Positions 43,301 through 53,755 of a stretch of 64,000 bases of DNA are shown here, piece after piece. Source of the stretch: Rhynchopus sp. YZ270_cl-10 (Eukaryota > Euglenozoa > Diplonemea > Diplonemida > Diplonemidae); contig OZ037854.1 in the NCBI GenBank assembly GCA_964035575.1, positions 310,001 through 374,000 of the forward strand, written 5' to 3'. Numbering within the stretch: the stretch's first letter is position 1; every line of letters begins with the position of its first letter. A model generated the notes under the pieces. It saw only the letters and a program-made list of their open reading frames with translations. It searched no databases and was not told where the DNA came from. Made by a program: the position numbers and the translations under genes.

Positions 43301-44478
43301 GTGTATACCCCAAATTTAAAATAAAAGCGCCCTTTTTTTTTTATATTAGTTTGCATCTGATCTGTCAAAATAAACATCATTTATTTTTTTTGTTTGAGGG
43401 AAAAAAACAGCATTTTTTTATATATTGCTCGTACTAACGTTTATTTGATCTTCCCCCCCCCTCTTCTTCTGTTCACAACTAGCAAAAGGCAGCAAAAAAA
43501 AATAATTTACTTTTTCTTGATTTTCCCTTCTCTCTGACTATTTCATATTTGAAAACAAAATGATTAATTTTTTTTTTTTTACCCTCCCTCCGGTTGTCCG
43601 GTAGCTTTTTGGGGGGTGGGGTGGGACATGAGGTTCGGCTTCACTTTTGATTGGAGTTTCAGAAAAGAAAAACAAAACAAAATGGCCTTCCCTTCCCCTT
43701 CCTACCAACACTGTTGAGGGAGCGAAGTGGCTTAGCGAACGAGAGAGGGGAAATGTAAAGGGGGGGAGAGGTTGCTCTTTTAAAAGCTTTACCGCGAGCA
43801 AATTTTTCTTTATTTCAAAACACCCCCCCTTAAAAATATTTTTTTATTTTTTGGGGGAAAAAAATACCCCAATTTTGCCCCCCCCCTGAGGAAAAATTAA
43901 GATCAGATCAGGCTAATGTTTACCCTGCCCCCCCTTGGAAAAAATGAAAAAAAGCATGGTGTGTCTCGTGTACAGTATTCTGGGCCTTGGCTCGGGATTG
44001 CTTTGCACGAATGTGTCTCGGCAAAACAATAAAATAATTTTGTTGATTCAAAAATAAAACTTAGAAAGAGGAATTTCCCCCCACACAAAAAAAAGGAAAA
44101 AGCCCCCCCCCCCCCCCCCCCGAGAGTTTGCATCCCCATATACAGCAGCAAAAAAAATATCCCATTACCCCCCATTCCCCCCCATTGCAAGCTAAAAGTT
44201 TTCTAAAACTAAAAAAGGACTCTCTCACCCTCCCATATATTTTTTTTTTGTAACAACTGCCTTGCAAAGGTTGTAGGGGAGGAAATGAAAACGTATCTGA
44301 ATGTGCCCGAATTTTTGGTGAGAGCGACACAACACGACACAAATTATTCACAGAAATTTTTTGATTTTGTCCCTACACTCTCCACAAAAATCCGGTGCGA
44401 TCAACGAAAAATTCTTTTTCTGATTTCGTTTCTTTCTTTATCAGACTAGCTAAAAATCAGATATCAGTTTTTATTTTC

Positions 44479-44550
44479 AGATGTAAGCCACGAAATGGAT
44501 GTAGGACTGCATGGTTGGGTGTCCACCCCCCGGTACACCCAACAATGAAA
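44479..44550 (+). repeat. Module 4 copy upstream of NEMF
   Basis: AGATGTAAGCCACGAAATGG and GGACTGCATGGTTGGGTGTC, ending in CCCCCCGGTACACCCA. It is truncated on its 3' side and lies about 130 bp before the NEMF start codon. Confidence 0.75.
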
Positions 44551-44677
44551 TTTGGAGGAGTTTAGTTTAAATACCAAACTCCATCAAAAATTTCAGGTAG
44601 TTTGCACTCATTTTCTCTAATCAAAGCATTTGACCTTCTGACAGAATAGATATACACGAAGACGTGAACACGTCACA

Positions 44678-47600
44678 ATGGGTAAGACACGAATGACCGC
44701 AGTGGACCTGCGTGCGGCAGTGTCTGAACTGAGTCAGAAGCTTGTCGGCCAGCGTCTTGTCAACATCTACGACATCAACCAAAAGACGTACCTCCTCAAG
44801 TTCAGCGGCAGCGAGGAGAACCAAAAGGACTTTGTTGTCATCGAGGTAGGCTCGCGCATCCACTCCACCACATTCCAGTTTGACAAGCCGCAGGTTCCGT
44901 CTGGGTTTACTCTGAAGATCCGCAAGCACATCAGACAATGGCGCCTGGACAGCGTCCGCCAGCTTGGCTGCGACCGAGTTGTTGAATTCACGTTTGGGTT
45001 TGGCGAAAACGTATGCCCCTTCTTCCATTTCCTTTTTTCAAAACCAAAAAAAAAATTAAATATAAAATTCAAAAATCGAAAATCAAAATCAAAATAAACA
45101 GGCGTACCGGCTTATTATTGAGTTTTATGCGAAAGGGAATTTGATTTTGAGTGATGCGAATTATAGTATTATGGCACTTGTCCGCGCACATGCAACCGAA
45201 GACGCGAAATACGCTGTACGCGCCACCTACCCTGCCTCCGAGGTGCAGCTGTTCCGCCCCATCACCCACGAACGCATGGAAGAAGCCTTCACCGCGGTTG
45301 AGGACTCCAACAACACAATGAGCCTCAAAACCGCCTTCACGAATGCCACGGAGTACGGTCCTGCCTACGTCGAGCACTGCCTCCTCAAGGCAGGCCTGCG
45401 CCCCAACTTCAAAAAGGCCGGCGCTGCTGCCGCAGGGCGCGACGCAAAGGACGCCCTCTTTGCAGCCTTCCAGGAGCCGGACAACTTCCTGAGGGAGGTG
45501 CCCGCACCGAACGGGTACCTCATAAGACGGCTGAAGGAAGGCGAGAAGGCAGTGGGCATCGAGCAGGCAGAAGGTGCGGCGAGAGCCTCGGCAGATGCGT
45601 TTGAAGACTTCGCACCGATCCTCTTCAAGCAGCATGAGGCTGACTCCCTCCAGGTGGAGAAGTTCGACTCCTTCAACGACGCATGCGATTACTACTTCTC
45701 TGCGCTCGATCAATCCCTCATTCAAACCCACAACGAGAAGTCAACCAAACAGGTATCATTTCACTTAACACTCCCCAACACCTCTCTAGACAATGTTACC
45801 ACACACTAATGCGTTACATACACTGTTACAAAAAATTTACGGTTATGCGATTCATATTGTCTAGTGCATGCAAACACATTCCCGTAACACCCCTTTCTTT
45901 TGGGATAATTTGATTGCAATATTTTGATGTACGATGCTTTGAGTAGGTTATAATGTTATATATTACATCATATCAGGTACTGTCCAAAATGGACAAGGCA
46001 TTGGTGAACCACCGCCGTCGTATTGACAACCTGCAGCACGAACAGAAGGGCAATCTCGTGAAGGCACAGCTTATAGAGGACAACATAGAGGAGGTGGAAG
46101 CAGCGCTTGCGATTATCAGGTCTGCTGTTGGGCAGGCAGTCGATTGGGCAGAGTTGGCGAGAGTAGTCAAAGAACAGAAGAAGCTTGGCAACCCCGTTGC
46201 CTCCATCATCCATGAATTGAAGTTGGAAAAAAACCGTGTCTCCCTTCTCCTCGCAAGCAACGATGACGACGCGGACGATGCCGCAGAATGCCAAGTGGTG
46301 GACATCGATATCGGATTGTCTGCGCACGCAAATGCAAGAAGCTTTTTCGCGACGAAGAAAAAGATTCATGAAAAGGAGGTGAAAACGCAGGCGGCAGAGG
46401 GGAAGGCGATGGAGAGCGCTGCACGCAAGGCAGAAAAGGAGAAGAAGAAGGAGAGCTTTGTGCCGAAGAAGGACATCCAGGCGGTGCGGAAGGTGATGTG
46501 GTTTGAGAAGTTTAATTGGTTTATTTCTTCGGAAAACTATTTGGTGCTCTCTGGACGAGACATGCAACAGAACGAGCTGCTGGTGAAACGGTACCTCAAG
46601 AAGGGTGACATCTACGTCCATGCAGACATGCACGGTGCCTCTACCACAATAATCAAGAACCCCACAGGCAAAGGCATTCCCAGTGACACCCTCTACCAAG
46701 CAGGTAACATGGCGGTGTGCCGTAGCTCCGCCTGGGAGTCGAACATCGTCATCTCAGCCTGGTGGGTGTTCCACAACCAAGTCTCCAAAACCGCGCAAAC
46801 AGGAGAAAACCTCCCCACAGGGTCCTTCATGATCCGAGGGAAGAAGAACTTCCTCCCCCCAACGAAGCTTCAGATGGGGGCAGGCATTCTATGGAGAGTG
46901 CACGAGGTATGAAAGTTTTTCTTCAATGTCCACGTGCCGAGGTGTTTTCACGATCAACTTTTTTTTTGTAGACCATGAAAATGGATTGTAGGAAGAGGCA
47001 TGGAGTGAACATTATTCGTTCCAGTTGTTGGTTTACGGTAATATAATACGGTTTTGTATTTCGAAATTTTCTAGATCTGCACCAGTGCCTGTGCCTCTTG
47101 TGTTTGTAGATGTGTTGCGCAAATGGGTTGCGCAATGTTCCAAAAAGACAACCTGGGACATGTTCTCGTCTATGGAAAAGCAGGTCAAATGGGCAGAGTT
47201 TGTGTTTCTGTGGTACAACACAAAGTGTGTCCAGATGTCGGCGGGTCACTGGGAGCGTGGCCATATCCCCGAAGGCATTGCATCTTTTCAAGATCTAGAT
47301 CACAATGCTGCCTTTTGTGCTTCGAAATGAATACAACAAAAACCTCCCCCCCCTACCCACCTCCTACCCACACCCACAGGAAAACGTTGCCGGCCACAAA
47401 GGCGAGCGGTGTGTGCTGGAGGAAGAGGACGATGTCATGCCCCCCTCGGATGAGGTATATTGTTGCACCCTGCACCCTGCACCCCTTTCCTTTTCCAGTT
47501 TTTTTTTAAATATTTCTATTGTTGGTATTGTTTCGGTTGATTGCATGGGTACAGCAAGCTGCAGTGTTGAAAGATATATGTTGCTTGGGGGTGCATAATG

Positions 47601-49547
47601 TAGCACACAGACAGTATAAACACACCATATCCGACACAACCTCCTCCCCCCCCCTCATCCCTTCTTACCCTAGGGGGATCCTAGCTAGTAATAAGCTCTG
47701 TCGGAAAAACTATTTTTTTTGAAAAATATGCCTAAGTCCCCGAAAACACACGGAATTGCTCCAGAACACATTTTTTCCAGTGTCCCGCAGTGTCCCACCA
47801 CTTTTTTTTCGCTTTTTGCGGGGAGAAAAGTGCAAAATGAAACAAAATTCGGGTAGATTCACAGGATTCAGATTTTTGCTAAGGTGCTGGCAGCTGGCTC
47901 AAAAAAAAAATTTTTTTTTTTCAATTTTTTTTGGGGTGCAGGGTCACAAAAAAAAAAAATTTTTTTTTTTTTCCCCCCGCCGACAAGGCGTGAAAATAGT
48001 TTTTCCGACAGAGGCTCCCATAGAAATTTGGTCTGCTAGGACCCCCCTACTTACCCCCTTATTAGCAGAGCACAAAAATCATTTTCAAAACAAACAAACA
48101 TTTTCAAACCCTCATCCCTTCTTACCTTCTTACCCCCTTCCCCCACCCAGGAGTCCGCCGCCCCCTCTATAGCCGCCCCTTCCACCGTGGCGCCCTCCAT
48201 CTTCGCAGCCTCCGAAGCACCCAGCTCTATCCATTGCAACAAACACCTCATCGACCGCTACGGCCTCGGTGGCGCCGCTTGGGGTGAAGTATGAGACCCC
48301 ACCACCACCCATTTTTTTAAAAAAAAACGTAAACCACGAAACGTAGAACCGCATGGTTGGGGGGTCCACCCCATCAAAGGTACACTGTCAGAGAGGGCTT
48401 TGTATCATCAAACCTTATAAATTCGTACGAAGCTTTAAAGGAGAAAGTAGTATTACCCGGGTACGGCCAAATCATCCCTCAAATAGGAGGATTTGTGCAA
48501 TCAACGAAAACAACTTTACTTACCCTACCGGAGACTACTATTTTACCTTTTTTTTTGTGCTTTCATCCGGATGGCTGGCATCGTAGTGGGTCAGTCGGAG
48601 GTGCCTGCATTGATAACTTCACTTTTTTTGGTAATTTGTTTGTTTAGTGTAGCTGCCATTCAGGCAGTCTTCACTATCATTTTTTTAACCCCCCTCTTCT
48701 CTCCTCTCTCCTCTTTCCTCTCTAGGACGGTCGCACCGCTACCGCAGTAGACACCAACGAACCTGGCATCGCCACCTCAGCACCTTCTGCCAAACCCAAG
48801 CCGAAGGCTAAGCTCATCGGACTCTCTGCGAAAGAGCGCAAGGATTTGAAGGATACACAGAAAAAGAAGAAACGCGGTAAACACGATGTCAGCAGTGACG
48901 ACGAAGAGACGGAAACACAGAGCACCACCACCGCTGCATCAAACGCACCGAAGGAGCTTTCCCGCGCCGAAAAACGAAAGGCAAAGAAGATGAAGAAATA
49001 CAAAGATCAGGATGAGGATGACAAAGAACTTCATATGCGGCTCTGTGGGTGGGATGGTGGGTTAAATGCCTTAGAGGCAACAGCCGCTGCAGAAGCAAAG
49101 GCAGCTGCCGATGCAAACGCAGAGAAGGTGACCTTCGACGACGATGCGGCATTCAAACGCGACACCAAGCCTGGAGACGGCCCTCCCGATGCCGAAAAAG
49201 AAGTTGCAATGGAATTAGATCTGATCGACCACCTAACAGGACGACCCCTCGACGACGATCTCATCCTGCACCCTATGTTAATGGTCGGTCCAGTGGAGGC
49301 AGTGGAAAACTGGAAATTCAGTGTCAGCATCATGCCCGGGAAAGAGAAAAAGGGGAAAGCCGCGCAGGCTTTGCTCCACCATCTTAGCAAGAGTCTGGTC
49401 TCGACAGACCAAGAAAGAGACCACATGAAGAGAATGGATTTGACGCAAGGAATCAACCTCCTTCCCTCCAACCTTCGTATCGTAACAGACGCAGCAGCGC
49501 AATCCAAAACAAAGCACCAAAGACCAAGCAAGCCAAAAAGGCGTTAA
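44678..49547 (+). CDS. NEMF: NEMF/Rqc2 (NFACT) ribosome quality-control factor, six exons
   Basis: Exons 44678-45010, 45102-45752, 45977-46906, 47380-47454, 48151-48288 and 48726-49547 give 982 aa in one frame; every donor starts GTAT. The protein binds stalled 60S subunits with peptidyl-tRNA, recruits Listerin and adds C-terminal Ala/Thr (CAT) tails. NFACT-N starts at once (TAVDLRAAVSEL, then NIYDINQKTYLLKF and SRIHSTTFQFDKP); Asp10 and the Asp99-Arg100 pair in QLGCDRVVEF, which tailing requires, are kept. A long helical middle region (about 330-470) matches the coiled coil that contacts Listerin and the 60S. The NFACT-R block follows (KFNWFISSENYLVLSGRDMQ, then GDIYVHADMHGAST). The acidic/basic C-terminal region has KKMKKYKDQDEDDKELHMRL, the usual NFACT-C lead-in. 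The length is close to human NEMF (about 1,076). Introns 3 to 5 carry repeat elements. Confidence 0.95.
47673..48047. repeat. TA-flanked inverted-repeat element in NEMF intron 4
   Basis: The ends read GGGGGATCCTAGC and, inverted, GGGGGGTCCTAGC; an inner 21-bp inverted pair contains CTCTGTCGGAAAAACTATTT. TA lies on both sides. The interior is mostly A and T runs. An 18-bp direct repeat CCCTCATCCCTTCTTACC lies outside the element at 47652-47669 and 48109-48126; the second copy forms part of the pyrimidine tract before exon 5. Confidence 0.7.
48328..48410 (+). repeat. Module 4 copy in NEMF intron 5
   Basis: CGTAAACCACGAAACGTAG, CCGCATGGTTGGGGGGTCCA, AAAGGTACACTGTCAGAGAG and GGCTTTGTATCATCAA. 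It begins 40 bp after the intron donor and is followed by module 3 (48557-48620) and then the acceptor. Confidence 0.8.
48557..48620 (+). repeat. Module 3 copy in NEMF intron 5
   Basis: TGCTTTCATCCGGATGGCTG, GTGGGTCAGTCGGAGGTGCC and TGCATTGATAACTTC, almost identical to 15877-15943 in the MOS11-like intron. Confidence 0.85.
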
Positions 49548-51199
49548 AAAAAATCTCTCGTTTTGATGATTCGCGTGTCCGTAGAATTCCATGAAAAAAC
49601 TACCCCATTTTCAGATTTTTTAAAAAAGTGTCTTGTGTCCCAGAGGCATTTTTATCAACTTTAAAAAAAAGGGGTTGTTTGGAGTCCTTCAGGAGCGTTA
49701 TCAGAGTAGGTCTGCATCGGTGTGTTTTTGGATTCCTTTTTTTGATTATTAGTTTTTTTATGGATGTGTTGTGAGGTGTTCTAAGTTCATTTTTATTGAC
49801 TGTCTTTTTTTAGGATGGGGGTTGTGTTCTTTTAGGTGACCACCATTAGCCGAGGTTCATCGTACAAATTTTTCTCTTTTTTTTTCCTCTTTTCTTGCAC
49901 AGCAAAACACCGCACCCTCCTCGGGCCGTTCTATCCCACGTTTCCGGTCTTGAAGAAGGTGGTATTTTGTTTTTTTTTTTTTGTTTGAAGTGCCCCCACT
50001 TTACAACAAAAACCTTTGTTTTGCAAAGAAAAGGGGGAAAAAAAATCTGTGTATGGTAAATGCGCTTTAAGGGGCGTACCGTGGGTTGAAAATGGGGGGG
50101 GGATAGTGTGCTGTGGTCTGCTCTAGCAACATATTTTTAAAAAATAAAACAAAAGAAAACTGCAAACACACAGCGAAAAAAGTATTTCTCAGACAACGCC
50201 AGAAGAAAAAAAAAAAAGGAATTGTTTTCCCCCTTCCCTTTTGTATCACTGAGCAGGCCTCAGGCGTATACCGGCCTTTTTTCGGGGTTTTTCGGGTCCG
50301 TATACCGAGTTTTTTCCCGTTTTTTTTGGGTGGTTTTGTGGGCATTTTGCGCTGGTTTTTCCAGATTAAATTATGATTTTTACCTTACTTTTGCCCAGTA
50401 AAATCCTTATTTTCGTTACGTGTAGGATTTTGTGTTTTCTCGTTATCATGTTGCCTGGGTACCCAGAATACCTGGGCACCAGAAAGTGATAGGAACTACA
50501 GTGTGTACAGTGTACAGTGTACAGTGTACAGTGTACAGTGTACAGTGTACAGTGTACAGTGTACAGTGTACAGTGTACAGTGTACAGTGTACAGTGTACA
50601 GTGTACAGTGTACAGTGTACAGTGAAAAACGGGGAAAAACGGGGAAAAAAAACGGGAAAAAAAAGTGGAAATCCCAAAACCCGTATACGTATACCACTCC
50701 CAGCGGTAGGCATGTCACTGAGGCAAAAATTATTTTATATTTCCTTTTTTTTACACCTTCTGTTGCAGTTCATCCCATAGCTTACATCATACGTGGGTCA
50801 GTTGAGGTGTCTGCATCAATCACCCATTCTTTCTATATCATATACCTTCCCGCAGTTCTTCAGAATGGGATATCAGCGTATACTGCCGTGTCTCGAGCAA
50901 AAAAAGGGGGAGGGGTTGGCGAAGAGGGGGGAACTGTGAACCTTTTTAATGGATCGCAATGTCGTTGTTCCTCCGTTTTAGACCGTTCAGAGTTGTTCCT
51001 CATCGGTTTTTTTAAATCAGATGTAAACCACAAAATGGATGTACGACTGCATGGTTGGGTGTCCACCCCCAGTACACCCGGTCATACCAAGGTACACTGT
51101 TCACGAGAGGGCTGTTGTATTTCAACTATTTTTTCTCGCTCCAAACCAACCCTATATTCACATCACAGAAGGAACGCTTCCCCCCCCCAAGGAAGCCCA
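49548..51199. repeat. Intergenic with (TGTACAG)n array and module copies
   Basis: A 7-bp TGTACAG array of about 17 copies spans about 50503-50624; it is embedded between GTATACC..AGTTTTTTCCCG-like pieces in opposite orientation at about 50295-50325 and 50640-50695. Module 1 lies at 49831-49870, a diverged module 3 at about 50769-50823, and module 4 at 51019-51127, ending 73 bp before the next start codon. No gene recognised. Confidence 0.7.
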
Positions 51200-53755
51200 A
51201 TGGGGTCTACACGCATCCGCCTCGCGTTGCTGGGTGTTGCCCTGTTGACACTGTACTTCGCGATGGGAGAGAGCGAGGCTGCCATCGACGACAATATCCG
51301 TTCTGACAAGAAGGACAAACCTGCGAAATGCGCCTTTGAATGCATCAACGGAGGCAAGCTCGGGGAGGATTGCAAATGTACCTGCACGGCAGGGTTCTCT
51401 GGGGTGAATTGTGCTGAGGTTGTCATCGAAAACAAAAACCCGCTTTTAAAAAAACGAGACAAAAAGGAACGCGAGGATCCTGAGGCGAAGGATCTCCGTG
51501 AAGCGGAAGAGGACGAACGGAAGGCGGCTGCGAAAAAGGAGGACGTGCCGAAGGAGCGTCCGGACAACTATGACACACTTTCTGAGGCGGAGAAGGTGTT
51601 GGTGGACCACCCCTATTTGCAGTACGCAGATGAGGGCAGAATCGCATGCGAAAAGCGCAACGAGGTCTGGCACGACCGCATCCGCAAAGCCTACCCAACA
51701 AACGACGTCGTCCACGGCCGCGAAGGTCTGCACCTCTTCTTCACCACCGACTGCACCCGCCACTCCCTCTGGCAGGCAGTCACCCTCGAAAACACCTGGG
51801 CCTCCGTCCGCCAACCAGGCGCACTCACCCGCATTGTGTCCGGATGTTACAACTCCAAAGGGGTTCCAAGCAAGAATACAGAGCTTATGACACGGAGTGT
51901 TATTGATAATGAGAAGTTTTTTATCTTTTTTGGACCGAGGGTTGGGTCGGAGGCGAGACGGAAGGATGTGACGTGCTCTGCAACGAAGTCGGGGTGGTTT
52001 GAGGGGCGGATCCACTCCGACTCTAAACAGGCGAATGTGGATGCGTGCAAACAGCACTGCGCCTCGGAGAAAGGCTGCAATGCTTTCAACTTCCGTCATG
52101 GCGACGGTGCATGCCACCTCTTCGAGAGCACCTCCAACTACCACGATGCAGACGACCACTCAACAGGAACCTGCACCGGATCCAAGGGCGCGACGCTCCC
52201 CTCCTACCTTGCTGACTACTCCCCTATCAACCGTCCCGCGACTGCAATGTATTGGCTCAATTATGCAAAACCCCTGGAGCGTGTTCTCGGCCTTCTCGAC
52301 CCTGATATGATCTTTAACAAACCCCTTCTCTGGCATTTTGAGGGTGCGCAGATTGTCGAAAAGGGCCGTCCGGTTGGACAGTTTTATGATTATCTTGTCA
52401 CCCAGGATTGGGATAAGCATTACGACAAGGTTTGTCTGGACAAAGAGAGGTGCAAGCCGCTTGGGAATAAAAAGGATTTCGCTCCAGGACCACCGCATCT
52501 GATGCATCGCGATGATTGGCAGGATGTGGCTCCATGGTGGTTGAGGTATACTGTGGATATTAGACGTTTATGGCGTGCTTGGACCAGTGAAATGGCGGGA
52601 TTCAGCATTGGGCTTGCGAGGTACAGCCTGCGGTCGCGTCTGGAGAATGATGGAATGTGGGATCGGACAAAAGAGTCGGTTCAGCAACTCAAAAAGCTTC
52701 GTCTCCTTGAAAAGGCAGGGGATGCAGATGGGTGGAGGTTCTGTGCCCGTGAAGGGGAGATGTGTGAAGTGCCTGATGGAGAGCGTGGTGTGATGTACGG
52801 ACACCGTCCCAGCGGAGGGGTGGTGAGGCGGAATGGAAGTGGTGAGGTGCTGTGCAGTCATAACAGCGGGGATTTGGGGGTCGGGCATTTCACAACCTTC
52901 CCGGACCCTTCCCCGGGGAAGGAGAAGGCGTGCTATTTCCACAAAGAGGACAGCCAGCCGGCGGCAGCTGAGGCTATCCCCATGGGCAGCCACGCAGCAG
53001 ATTGGACCTACTGTACAAATGAGGGTTCCGACTGTCTTCTCCCAGCCCACGACACATATGACGTACGGTACGGCATTTCTGGTGTCGAATCCTTCGTGGA
53101 AAAGAAGGATATGAAAGGAGGGGAGACATTTGCCTGTTCCGTTGGTGACAAAGGGTTCCCTTCGGACCCTGCGAAGGACCTGCCAAAACAATGCTTTTTC
53201 AGACAAACCTCGGGACACTCCGCCCCACCCCACCTTCACCGATTCTTCCCGAAAGAGAACCTGCCCTGTCTGTTTCACTACTGTTTTACCCTGGAGTCGC
53301 AGAAGCATGAAAACCCTGAGAGCTTATGGCTAACTGCGACACCACAGAGACAATGGGAGGAGCAGCATGGTGAGCCGCTGTTGAGGTACATGCATTGGTC
53401 TAAGTATAGGTCCTTCACGGATTGGCCTGGGAACGAACATGCTGTGACGATTTTGGAGTGTAACAAACCGCTGTTGTTCCATTTCCCTCCTTTGCCTACT
53501 ATGCTTGCCAATTATACCAGTGCACCCGAGGACCAAGGATGGCAAATCTACTTCGCGCTCATCCCCGCGATGATCAACGACGCCGTCACCAAGTACCGTA
53601 TGAAGTACTGTGACCGCCCCGCAGAGATCAACTTCCACAAGGTCGTCCGCACCGCTCACGACAGACATTGGTTCTCCAAGTACGAATGTGTCGCGAACGC
53701 ATCAAACGCACGCGGCTTCAGCTACATCGAAGCACCAGATTTTGGATGGAAATAA
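51200..53755 (+). CDS. Secreted EGF- and PAN-containing peptidyl O-glycosyltransferase-like protein (SGT1/HPAT-related)
   Basis: An 851-aa single-exon protein. A signal peptide or anchor (RIRLALLGVALLTLYFAMG) is followed by an EGF domain (Cys44-Cys71) and a charged helical linker. The glycosyltransferase part starts HLFFTTDCTRHSLWQAVTLE (178-197) with TRIVSGC, and resumes after an insertion as YSPINRPATAMYWLNYAK (340-357) and VLGLLDPDMIF, whose DPD (367-369) is the likely metal-binding motif. These blocks match plant and algal serine galactosyltransferases and hydroxyproline arabinosyltransferases (CAZy GT96/GT95), Golgi enzymes acting on secreted proteins. The insertion (about 259-327) is a PAN/apple-type domain with CKQHCASEKGCNAFNF. 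Two repeats, WRFCAREGEMCEVPDG and WTYCTNEGSDCLLPAH, are a cysteine-paired module often seen in secreted carbohydrate-active enzymes. Acceptor and sugar are unknown. Start chosen at the signal peptide; the open frame upstream is repeat DNA. Confidence 0.82.
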   Translation: MGSTRIRLALLGVALLTLYFAMGESEAAIDDNIRSDKKDKPAKCAFECINGGKLGEDCKCTCTAGFSGVNCAEVVIENKNPLLKKRDKKEREDPEAKDLREAEEDERKAAAKKEDVPKERPDNYDTLSEAEKVLVDHPYLQYADEGRIACEKRNEVWHDRIRKAYPTNDVVHGREGLHLFFTTDCTRHSLWQAVTLENTWASVRQPGALTRIVSGCYNSKGVPSKNTELMTRSVIDNEKFFIFFGPRVGSEARRKDVTCSATKSGWFEGRIHSDSKQANVDACKQHCASEKGCNAFNFRHGDGACHLFESTSNYHDADDHSTGTCTGSKGATLPSYLADYSPINRPATAMYWLNYAKPLERVLGLLDPDMIFNKPLLWHFEGAQIVEKGRPVGQFYDYLVTQDWDKHYDKVCLDKERCKPLGNKKDFAPGPPHLMHRDDWQDVAPWWLRYTVDIRRLWRAWTSEMAGFSIGLARYSLRSRLENDGMWDRTKESVQQLKKLRLLEKAGDADGWRFCAREGEMCEVPDGERGVMYGHRPSGGVVRRNGSGEVLCSHNSGDLGVGHFTTFPDPSPGKEKACYFHKEDSQPAAAEAIPMGSHAADWTYCTNEGSDCLLPAHDTYDVRYGISGVESFVEKKDMKGGETFACSVGDKGFPSDPAKDLPKQCFFRQTSGHSAPPHLHRFFPKENLPCLFHYCFTLESQKHENPESLWLTATPQRQWEEQHGEPLLRYMHWSKYRSFTDWPGNEHAVTILECNKPLLFHFPPLPTMLANYTSAPEDQGWQIYFALIPAMINDAVTKYRMKYCDRPAEINFHKVVRTAHDRHWFSKYECVANASNARGFSYIEAPDFGWK

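Larger units (their letters stand above)
42333..44677. other. Intergenic, homopolymer-rich, with one large hairpin
   Basis: Dominated by A, T and C runs. Holds the palindrome at 43191-43300 and a module 4 copy at 44479-44550 shortly before the NEMF start. No gene recognised. Confidence 0.5.

Noticed and set aside
47025-47330. Extra NEMF exon inside intron 3
   Set aside because: It has coding-like texture, but exon 3 joins exon 4 in phase 0 at 46906/47380 and the block has no counterpart in NEMF; it overlaps diverged modules 2 and 4.
50432-51199. N-terminal extension of the EGF/PAN glycosyltransferase
   Set aside because: The frame is open through a TGTACAG array and dispersed module 4; the signal peptide starting at 51200 is the credible N-terminus.
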